DNA from: Gemmatimonadales bacterium | Lineage (GTDB): Bacteria; Gemmatimonadota; Gemmatimonadetes; Gemmatimonadales; GWC2-71-9 | Direction: 5' to 3' | NCBI GenBank assembly: GCA_025924275.1 | Contig: JAICEH010000111.1 | Coordinates: 1 to 6,923 of the forward strand | Length of the DNA stretch: 6,923 nucleotides | Shown: positions 1 to 4,769 of the stretch, piece after piece | Numbering within the stretch: the stretch's first letter is position 1 | How the letters are laid out: every line of letters starts with the position of its first letter | The notes under the pieces: generated by a model | What the model was told of the DNA's origin: nothing | The model's database searches: none | What the model saw: only the letters and a program-made list of their open reading frames with translations | Position numbers and translations under genes: made by a program

Positions 1-126
1 GAGGCCGCCACCGGCTATCGCTGGGGAGACCCGAGCCTCCGGCCCTGGGTGGAACGGATCCTCGAGCGGGCGCGGCAGGAACGCGACGACCGGCTGGAGC
101 AGGTGGCCGGGAGGTACCTCGACTGA
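1..126 (+). CDS. C-terminal fragment of an unrecognised protein (5' end outside window)
   Basis: Reading from base 1 in frame gives 41 residues and a TGA at 124-126. The tail begins EAATGYRWGD and is then mostly charged and helical (ERILERARQERDD, ending RYLD). It is rich in Arg, Glu and Asp with no Cys and no membrane segment, so it looks like the amphipathic C-terminal helix of a soluble protein. I do not recognise the family from this short piece. Its stop codon shares one base with the msrB start, and the msrB Shine-Dalgarno-like GGGAGG (109-114) lies inside its last codons. This points to co-transcription and probable translational coupling with msrB. That it is coding is supported by the coupling geometry and reading-frame continuity; its function is unknown. 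Confidence 0.6.
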   Translation, partial: EAATGYRWGDPSLRPWVERILERARQERDDRLEQVAGRYLD

Positions 127-635
127 TGCCGCACGTCCGGGTATTCAACCAGCGCGGCGAGCTCGTGGGCCCGATCGAGAGCCCGCGGGTGGTCAAGAGT
201 GACGCCGAGTGGCGCGCGCAGCTCACGCCCGAGCAGTTCGCGATCGCACGGGGCAAGGGCACCGAGCGCCCCTTCTGCGGCACGCTCCTCGACAACCACC
301 GCGAGGGCGTGTACGCCTGCGTGTGCTGCGGCCTGCCGCTGTTCGAGTCGGGGGCCAAGTTCCACTCCGGCACTGGCTGGCCCAGCTTCTTCCGACCCGT
401 GGCACCGGAGAACGTGGTGACCGCCGAGGACGGGAGCCACGGGATGCGCCGCATCGAGATCCTCTGCGCCCGCTGCGACGCCCACCTGGGCCACGTCTTC
501 GAGGACGGGCCCCGGCCCACCGGCCTCCGCTACTGCGTGAATTCCGAGTCGCTGGAATTCACCGATCAGGCGGACCTGGCCCGCCTCGCGGATCCGGCGG
601 CGATGACGCTCGCCCGGTCGCCCTGGCCGCGATGA
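126..635 (+). CDS. msrB: Peptide-methionine (R)-S-oxide reductase MsrB
   Basis: MsrB reduces methionine-R-sulfoxide in proteins, usually in the cytoplasm with thioredoxin as reductant. The 169 residues carry a complete SelR domain at about 25-150. The structural zinc site is Cys65-x-x-Cys68 plus Cys114-x-x-Cys117. SGTGWPSFF (81-89), DAHLGHVF (118-125) and the catalytic motif RYCVNSESLEF (136-146), with Cys137 as nucleophile, are all present. The usual recycling cysteine of the SGCGWPSF motif is Thr83 here. Cys51 in RPFCG lies 86 residues before the catalytic Cys, the same spacing as the Cys31/Cys117 pair of the alternative class known from Xanthomonas MsrB, so Cys51 probably resolves the sulfenic acid. 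About 22 residues precede the domain and no signal peptide is visible, so the enzyme is probably cytoplasmic. GGGAGG at 109-114 lies 11 bases before the ATG. The ATG overlaps the upstream TGA by one base and the gene's stop overlaps the next ATG by four. Family assignment is very secure. Confidence 0.96.
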   Translation: MPHVRVFNQRGELVGPIESPRVVKSDAEWRAQLTPEQFAIARGKGTERPFCGTLLDNHREGVYACVCCGLPLFESGAKFHSGTGWPSFFRPVAPENVVTAEDGSHGMRRIEILCARCDAHLGHVFEDGPRPTGLRYCVNSESLEFTDQADLARLADPAAMTLARSPWPR

Positions 636-1441
636 GGCCGCGTGCCCTCCTGGTGGCGGCCCTTCTCGGGGCGGGCTGCGGCCGGGAGAGCGGCGGCACT
701 GGGGAGTCCATCCGTGTGGCCAGCCTGGCCGCGGGGGACACGGTGACGAGCCCGCTCCGGCTGACCGGCGAGGCGCGCGGCAGCTGGTACTTCGAGGCGA
801 GCTTCCCCGTCCGGCTGCTGGACGCCGGCGGGCGGGAGTTGGCCGCGGCGCCGGCGCAGGCCCGGGGAGACTGGATGACCGAGGCCTTCGTGCCGTTCGA
901 GGCGGTGCTCGAGTTCGTCCCGCCCGCATCCGGCACGCGCGGGACGCTGGTGCTCGAGAAGGACAACCCGTCCGGGTTGCCTGAGCACGCCGGCGAGATC
1001 CGCCTCCCGGTCACCTTCGGCCCCGCGGCGAGCGACCCGGCGCCGGGGCGGACGATGACGGTCCGGGCCTGGTTCTCGAACCCGCGCCTCGCTCCGGCGC
1101 CGGACGTGGATTGCGCGGTGGTCTTCCCCGTGTCCCGCTCGGTCCCGCGGGGCCCGGCACCGGCCCGTGCGGCACTGGAGGCCCTGCTGGCCGGCCCCAC
1201 CGAAGCGGAGCGCGCCCGAGGGTACGCGACGAACATCAATCCCGGCGTCTCCGTCCGGAGCCTCGTCATCGAGAACGGCGTCGCCTCGGCCGACTTCAGC
1301 GAGGAGCTCGAGCGCACGGGAGGCGCCTGCCTGGTGACGGCCATCCGGGCCCAGCTCGAGCGCACCCTGATGCAGTTCCCCGCCGTGCGCTCGGTGCGGA
1401 TCTCCATCGCCGGAAGGACCGAGGACATCCTGCAGCCCTGA
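632..1441 (+). CDS. Gmad2-GerMN domain lipoprotein
   Basis: A 269-residue putative lipoprotein. The N-terminus MRPRALLVAALLGAGC is a short lipoprotein signal with Cys16 as the lipidation site, although -3 is Gly rather than the preferred Leu/Val. A Gly/Ser/Glu linker follows. Residues about 27-129 match the immunoglobulin-like Gmad2 domain: SPLRLTGEA, SWYFEASFPVRLLD, GDWMTEAFVPFEA and LVLEKDNPSGLPEHAGE are its hallmark stretches. Residues about 141-267 match a GerMN domain: VRAWFSNPRL, the ARAALEALLAGPTEAER helix, INPGVSVRSLVIENGVASADFS, and a final repeat ending VRSVRISIAGR. Both domains were named from Firmicute spore-germination proteins but are widespread in exported proteins of non-sporulating bacteria, where their role is not established; binding to envelope polymer or protein is a guess. 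The ATG is set by the ATGA overlap with the msrB stop. No separate Shine-Dalgarno is visible, so it probably depends on translational coupling. The upstream open frame is a shadow of msrB. Confidence 0.88.
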   Translation: MRPRALLVAALLGAGCGRESGGTGESIRVASLAAGDTVTSPLRLTGEARGSWYFEASFPVRLLDAGGRELAAAPAQARGDWMTEAFVPFEAVLEFVPPASGTRGTLVLEKDNPSGLPEHAGEIRLPVTFGPAASDPAPGRTMTVRAWFSNPRLAPAPDVDCAVVFPVSRSVPRGPAPARAALEALLAGPTEAERARGYATNINPGVSVRSLVIENGVASADFSEELERTGGACLVTAIRAQLERTLMQFPAVRSVRISIAGRTEDILQP

Positions 1442-1457
1442 CCGGGAGCCCGTGCCG

Positions 1458-1850
1458 ATGCCACCCACCGATCGCCTGCGCCCCCATCCCGGGGACCGCT
1501 TCGCCGCCAAGGTGCAGCTCCTCGACCTCGGGAGCGCCACGGCCCGACTCCGCGCCGAGCCGCACGACGCCGTCGCGGGGCACCGGCAGATCGCGATCTT
1601 CCGGCGCGGGCCCGTGACGCTGGTGCTCTTCACCTTCGAGCCGGGCGCCCGGCTCAAGGAGCACCGGACCGAGGGCGTCGTCACCATCCACCTGCTGGGC
1701 GGCCGGCTCGACGTCACCGGAGACGGCCAGACGCACCGGCTCGCGCCGGGTCAGGTCGTCGCGCTCTCGCCGGGAGTCTCCCACGAGGTGCACGCCCACG
1801 CCCGGAGCGAGATGCTGCTCACCATCCATCGACTGCCGGAACAGCCGTGA
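1458..1850 (+). CDS. Small single-domain cupin protein
   Basis: A 130-residue protein with one cupin beta-barrel at about residues 45-125. Cupin motif 1 appears as GARLKEHRTEGVVTIHLLGGRL and motif 2 as GQVVALSPGVSHEVHA. In motif 1 the classical His-x-His is His-Arg-Thr, leaving one His; the Glu of TEG and the His of PGVSH remain. A reduced metal site, or ligand binding without metal catalysis, is therefore likely. No DNA-binding or second domain is attached and there is no signal peptide, so it is probably a cytosolic sensor or small enzyme of unknown substrate. I chose the ATG at 1458 because GGGAG (1444-1448) lies nine bases upstream; the GTG at 1452, two codons earlier, would leave only three. 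The 16-base gap after the lipoprotein stop suggests it is the last gene of the msrB operon. The fold is secure, the function is not. Confidence 0.85.
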   Translation: MPPTDRLRPHPGDRFAAKVQLLDLGSATARLRAEPHDAVAGHRQIAIFRRGPVTLVLFTFEPGARLKEHRTEGVVTIHLLGGRLDVTGDGQTHRLAPGQVVALSPGVSHEVHAHARSEMLLTIHRLPEQP

Positions 1851-2041
1851 CCATCGCGACCCCCAGAAACACAACGCCCGTCCAGTGCTGGGCACCGGCC
1901 GGGACGAAGGTTCTTGGCGGTTTGATCACCCGGTCCGCTCTGATTCCCCGGGGCCCGAAGGCTATGTCGTATGCGCCAATATACCCCTGGGGGCCATCGG
2001 GCGCAACCCCCCGAACCCCTCCCCGGACGCGGGGTACCCTC
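1851..2041. other. Intergenic gap after the msrB operon, before the DUF6624 gene
   Basis: These 191 bases hold no gene I can support. A weak interrupted stem (CGTCC 1879-1883 with GGACG 1902-1906, inner GTGC 1885-1888 with GCAC 1892-1895) sits about 30 bases after the cupin stop but has no T-tract, so it is a poor intrinsic terminator. An A+T-enriched island near 1961-1986 (TATGTCGTATGC...AATATA) is the most promoter-like part, yet I find no convincing -35/-10 pair with normal spacing. An inverted pair TGCGCC (1972-1977)/GGCGCA (2000-2005) flanks a C4/G5 run. The length and composition suggest a promoter for the downstream gene lies here, but the exact elements are not visible. Confidence 0.4.
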
Positions 2042-2677
2042 ATGCGCCGGGGCTTCTACCCGCTCGCCTGTCTGCTCGCGCTGGGGGGCGCTGCCGGCCT
2101 CGCCCACGGGCAGGCGCCTCCCGCCCCGGCCGACACCGCGCTCCGCTCAGAGCTGCTCCGGATGCGGGCGGAGGACCAGGAGGGGCGCGACCGGATCGGC
2201 CAGGCAATCACCCAGGGCGATACCGCCTTCGTCAAGGCCCTGATGGTCCGGGACACGGCACTCACCCGGCGACTCCAGGCGATCGTCGAGCGCCACGGCT
2301 GGCCCACCCGCGCCCTGGTCGGGCCGGAGGGCGTCGAGGCGGCGTGGCTGGTGCTGCAGCACAGCCCCGACCTCGAGTGGCAGCGCCGGATGCTCCCGCG
2401 ACTCTGGGAGGCGGCGCGCGCCGGAGACGTGCGCCCGGCCGAGGCGGCGATGCTGGAGGACCGGATTCGGGTGAGTTCCGGCCAGCCGCAGCGCTACGGG
2501 AATTCCTTCGAGATCGTGGCGGGCGAGCTCCGCCCGCATCCGCTGGAAGACCTCGAGGGCCTCGACGCGCGGCGACGCGAGGTGGGCCTGCCGCCGATGG
2601 AGGAGTACGTCCGGGGGCTGGCGGAGGTCTACAAGCTGCCCGTGGCCTGGCCGCCCGCCCCCGGGGCTCAGAGGTAG
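2042..2677 (+). CDS. Exported DUF6624 family protein, function unknown
   Basis: A 211-residue protein with a Sec signal peptide (MRRGFYPLACLLALGGAAGLAHGQ, likely cleaved after AHG at about residue 23). The Cys at 10 is too close to the N-terminus to be a lipobox. The mature part matches the DUF6624 pattern as I recall it: LLRMRAEDQEGRD (38-50), a helical region, IVERHGWPTRALVG (81-94), EAAWLVLQHSPD (99-110), LEDRIRVSSGQPQRYG (138-153), and PLEDLEGLDARRREVGL (167-183). Recurrent polar residues (Asp45, Gln46, Arg49, His85, His107, Asp140, Arg141, Gln150, Tyr152, Asp170) could form a site, but no activity is known to me for the family. I chose the ATG at 2042 because the signal peptide begins there. 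The open frame extends up to a GTG at 1847, but those 65 residues look non-coding. GGGG at 2031-2034 is a weak ribosome site. Its 3' end overlaps the convergent gene by 10 bases. Confidence 0.8.
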   Translation: MRRGFYPLACLLALGGAAGLAHGQAPPAPADTALRSELLRMRAEDQEGRDRIGQAITQGDTAFVKALMVRDTALTRRLQAIVERHGWPTRALVGPEGVEAAWLVLQHSPDLEWQRRMLPRLWEAARAGDVRPAEAAMLEDRIRVSSGQPQRYGNSFEIVAGELRPHPLEDLEGLDARRREVGLPPMEEYVRGLAEVYKLPVAWPPAPGAQR

Positions 2678-3876
2678 GACCACCACCAGCCCCGCCCCCG
2701 CCGCTTGACCCCCGCATACCACCGGCAGAGAGGGTAGAGCCCCGCCAGCAGGAGGAGCGTCGCCCCCCACACCGCCGGCAGGCCGACACCGTACTCGGCG
2801 GGGAACATCAGGAACAGCCGCGCCATCTCGTCCGGCGCGTACCCCTGCGCCACGCCCAGCACCACTGCCCCGGCGTGCATCGCGTAGATGTGGACCACGT
2901 AGTAGAAGAACGCGACCTGCCCGAGGGTGGCGAGCCAGGCCGTCCCGGGCCGGGGGGCCCGCTCGAGCCACCGGAGCGCGAGGAGGGCCGGCCCGATCGT
3001 CATCATCAGGTAGAGCAGCGAGGGCGGGTACTTGCTCGCGTTGATGAAGGAGAGGGCCGTCGTCAGGAGGTCGGCCTGTGCCGCCCACGGCCGGGGGTCG
3101 CCATAGAGGTTGAGACTGCGGAGCACCACGAACCCGGCCAGGAGGACCACACCGGCGCCGAGGAGCCGGCGGGCGCGGACCACCGGCGGCCGGTCGAGCC
3201 ACGCCCCGAGCACGTAGCCGGCGGCCATGACACCCACCCAGGGGATCAGGGGATAGACCACCAGGGCCGCGGGCCGGGCCAGCGCGCCCTGCACGTGAAG
3301 CACGGTCCACGCGGATCCCCAGGCCCCGAGCGCCTCGGGGGTCACCCCGTCGAGCAGGTTGTGGCCCGAGATCATCCCGAGTGCTACGGCGGCGACGGCC
3401 GGCAGCGGCAGCCACACCAGGCCGGCCAGCACGACCATCGAGGCGCCGATCGCCCAGATCACCTGCGCGATCACCCCCAGTTCGAAGTCGAGGTTGAAGT
3501 ACCAGCCGAAGCTCACCAACGTGAACTCCACCACCACCAGCCACAGCCCGCGGGCGAGGAGGTACCTGGAGAGCTCGGCGCGGGTACGCCGCCGGCCCGC
3601 GAGCCAGGCACTCATCCCCGCGAGGAGGACGAAGGTGGGCGCGCAGAAGTGGGTGATCCAGCGGGTGAGGAAGAGCGGGGCCGTGGTCCGGGCGAGGTCG
3701 GTCGGGTCGAAGCGGACGCTGGTGTAGTAGGCTCGCACGTGGTCGAGCAGCATGATGGCCATCACCGCCCCGCGGAGGACGTCCACCGCCGGGAGCCGGC
3801 CCGGCCCCGAGCCCGCACCGGGCGCAGCCACGGCGGGGTGCTCGGCAGGATGGAAGGGAGCCAGTGCGCCTGTCAT
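2668..3876 (-). CDS. DUF1624 / heparan-alpha-glucosaminide N-acetyltransferase-like multi-pass membrane protein
   Basis: A 402-residue integral membrane protein with roughly ten hydrophobic segments, resembling the COG3503/DUF1624 group (catalytic-domain family of heparan-alpha-glucosaminide N-acetyltransferase, related to acyltransferase-3 membrane enzymes). Seen motifs: LPAVDVLRGAVMAIMLLDHVR (28-48, with His46), THFCAPTFVLLAGMSAWL (75-92), an RRxRxELSRYLLARGLWL loop (95-113), INASKYPPSLLYLMMTIGP (278-296), and FFYYVVHIYAMHAG (323-336, with His329 and His334). Members are predicted to move acyl groups across or at the membrane; bacterial substrates are generally unknown, so an acyltransferase role is inference. 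The first 27 residues are Pro/Ala/Gly-rich and poorly conserved. Start: the ATG at 3874-3876 (complement) has GGAG (complement of 3883-3886) six bases upstream, which beats the longer open frame to 3993, where the extension is Arg/Pro/Gly-rich. It is a single gene, divergent from the M50 gene and convergent with the DUF6624 gene. Confidence 0.85.
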   Translation of the reverse strand: MTGALAPFHPAEHPAVAAPGAGSGPGRLPAVDVLRGAVMAIMLLDHVRAYYTSVRFDPTDLARTTAPLFLTRWITHFCAPTFVLLAGMSAWLAGRRRTRAELSRYLLARGLWLVVVEFTLVSFGWYFNLDFELGVIAQVIWAIGASMVVLAGLVWLPLPAVAAVALGMISGHNLLDGVTPEALGAWGSAWTVLHVQGALARPAALVVYPLIPWVGVMAAGYVLGAWLDRPPVVRARRLLGAGVVLLAGFVVLRSLNLYGDPRPWAAQADLLTTALSFINASKYPPSLLYLMMTIGPALLALRWLERAPRPGTAWLATLGQVAFFYYVVHIYAMHAGAVVLGVAQGYAPDEMARLFLMFPAEYGVGLPAVWGATLLLLAGLYPLCRWYAGVKRRGRGWWWSYL

Positions 3877-3979
3877 GCGAGTCTCCGGAAGGTGGCCGTC
3901 TCCCGGGCTATGCGGACGGCGGTGCCGGATCCCGACGTGCCCGGTGGCGCCCCGCCCCCGTGCCGGCCAGATTCCCGGC
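3877..3979. promoter_or_regulatory. Divergent intergenic region (membrane protein / M50 protease)
   Basis: Only 103 bases separate the two divergent starts, so promoters for both genes most likely lie here or slightly inside the neighbouring coding sequence. The stretch is very GC-rich. The only A+T-leaning spot is GCTATG near 3907-3912, and I cannot support a specific -35/-10 pair on either strand. The assignment as a promoter region rests on gene geometry alone. It contains the GGAG ribosome site of the minus-strand gene (complement of 3883-3886). Confidence 0.35.
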
Positions 3980-4684
3980 GTGACCATCGACATCGCGCAG
4001 GGCCTGGTCTACTACATCGTCTTCCTCGTCTCCACCACGGCCCACGAGGCCGCCCACGCCTGGGCCGCGCTCCGGGGCGGGGACCGGACCGCCTACCACG
4101 GCGGGCAGGTGTCCCTGAATCCCGTGCCGCACATCCGGCGCGAGCCGTTCGGCATGGTGATCCTCCCGCTCCTCTCGGTCGCGCTCTCGGGCTGGCCCTT
4201 CGGCTTCGCCAGCGCGCCGTACGACAGGCGCTGGGCCGAGCGCTACCCGCGTCGCGCCGCCTGGATGGCGCTCGCCGGACCCGCGGCCAATCTGCTGCTG
4301 GTCCTCGCCGCGCTGGCGGGGATCCGGGCGGGAGCTGCGGCCGGGGTGTTCGCACCGCCGGCAGGCGTCGAGTTCGGGCACCTGGCGGAGAGCGTCGCGG
4401 GCGGCGGGTGGGCGGTGGTCGCCACGCTGCTCGGGGTGGTGCTCTCCCTCAACCTCATGCTCGCGGCGCTCAACCTCCTCCCCTTCCCGCCCCTCGACGG
4501 GAGCGCCGCAGTGCCGTTGCTGCTCGACGCCGACACCACCCGCCGCTACCAGGCGTTCGTCTGGGGCAATCCGGCCCTCGGCTGGGTCGGCATTCTTGTG
4601 GCCTGGCAGGTCTTCGCCTACGTCTTCAACCCGGTCTTCGGCTTCGTGGTGAACCTCCTCTACCCGGGCGTCACCTACGGCTGA
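3980..4684 (+). CDS. M50 (site-2-protease-like) membrane metalloprotease
   Basis: A 234-residue intramembrane zinc metalloprotease candidate of the S2P/M50 type that cleaves membrane-embedded substrates. The zinc motif HEAAH (His22, Glu23, His26) sits in the first transmembrane segment, followed by GGQVSLNPVPHI (41-52), a second segment (58-78), LAGPAANLLLVLAAL (98-112), a fourth segment around LSLNLMLAALNLL (156-168), and LPFPPLDGS (167-175), in which Asp173 is the expected third zinc ligand. A last hydrophobic segment covers about 202-228. There is no PDZ or CBS domain, so this is a minimal form. The usual HIDPxGT after NPxP is HIRREPFG here, a local deviation that does not touch the ligands. 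I chose the GTG at 3980 because it gives the standard short N-terminus before HEAAH; the in-frame GTG at 3944 is an alternative. Neither has a clear ribosome site. Its substrate cannot be inferred from the neighbours. Confidence 0.88.
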   Translation: MTIDIAQGLVYYIVFLVSTTAHEAAHAWAALRGGDRTAYHGGQVSLNPVPHIRREPFGMVILPLLSVALSGWPFGFASAPYDRRWAERYPRRAAWMALAGPAANLLLVLAALAGIRAGAAAGVFAPPAGVEFGHLAESVAGGGWAVVATLLGVVLSLNLMLAALNLLPFPPLDGSAAVPLLLDADTTRRYQAFVWGNPALGWVGILVAWQVFAYVFNPVFGFVVNLLYPGVTYG

Positions 4685-4712
4685 GCCCCGGGTCGGCCGG
4701 TAAGTCACTGTC

Positions 4713-4733
4713 CGACATGGTGTTACGATGTCG
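4713..4733. promoter_or_regulatory. Near-perfect 21-base palindrome upstream of ppk1 (operator candidate)
   Basis: CGACATgGT (4713-4721) and ACgATGTCG (4725-4733) are inverted copies around a 3-base centre (4722-4724), with a single G/G mismatch at 4719/4727. A second, overlapping dyad GTtACGA-TG-TCGTtAC spans 4722-4737. Relative to the ppk1 start codon the first dyad covers -57 to -37, just upstream of or overlapping where a -35 box would lie. That is the position of a dimeric regulator site. It also contains one unit of the 11-base repeat array, so the two readings compete. The regulator is unknown. A transcribed hairpin is unlikely to act as a terminator because no T-tract follows. Confidence 0.5.
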
Positions 4734-4754
4734 TTACCCAGTGGTTCGGCCAGC
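4722..4754 (+). promoter_or_regulatory. Three direct repeats at 11-base period, PHO-box-like, before ppk1
   Basis: GTTAC at 4722, GTTAC at 4733 and GTTCG at 4744 start exactly 11 bases apart. PHO boxes are direct repeats with an 11-base period: 7-base units plus 4-base spacers in enterobacteria, GTTCACC-type units in Streptomyces. The three units lie between -48 and -16 of the start codon, covering the -35 region, where PhoB/PhoP-type activators bind. ppk is a known Pho-regulon gene in several bacteria, so phosphate control is a reasonable inference. The units are short and the third differs, so chance cannot be excluded by eye. Confidence 0.45.
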
Positions 4755-4757
4755 CGG

Positions 4758-4763
4758 TAGATT
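4758..4763 (+). promoter_or_regulatory. Putative -10 box of ppk1 (leaderless promoter)
   Basis: TAGATT fits the TANNNT -10 pattern (4 of 6 to TATAAT). Its last T is at 4763, so standard geometry puts transcription start at 4770, the A of the ppk1 ATG. The best -35 is weak (TTACCC at 4734-4739, 18-base spacer), consistent with activator dependence. The inference of a leaderless message is supported by the lack of a usable ribosome site. Confidence 0.45.
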
Positions 4764-4769
4764 TGAGGG

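Noticed and set aside
1879..1906. Stem-loop after the cupin gene as an intrinsic terminator
   Set aside because: The stem is interrupted by a 1-by-6 internal loop and no T-tract follows; noted in the intergenic entry only.
1847..2041. Longer start (GTG at 1847) for the DUF6624 gene, overlapping the cupin stop like a coupled gene
   Set aside because: It would add 65 residues of Pro/Thr/Gly-rich sequence and bury the clear signal peptide that begins at the ATG at 2042.
2147..3544. Minus-strand open frame of 465 codons overlapping the membrane protein gene in another frame
   Set aside because: The true frame has clear transmembrane segments and family motifs; this one is Arg/Gly/Ala-rich shadow sequence.
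3752..3979. Longer start for the M50 protease inside the divergent gene
   Set aside because: The added residues are antisense to the membrane protein's N-terminus and resemble no protease; the GTG at 3980 gives the standard spacing to HEAAH.
3877..3993. Longer N-terminus of the minus-strand membrane protein, to 3993
   Set aside because: The extension is Arg/Pro/Gly/His-rich and overlaps the M50 start, while the ATG at 3876 has a GGAG six bases upstream.
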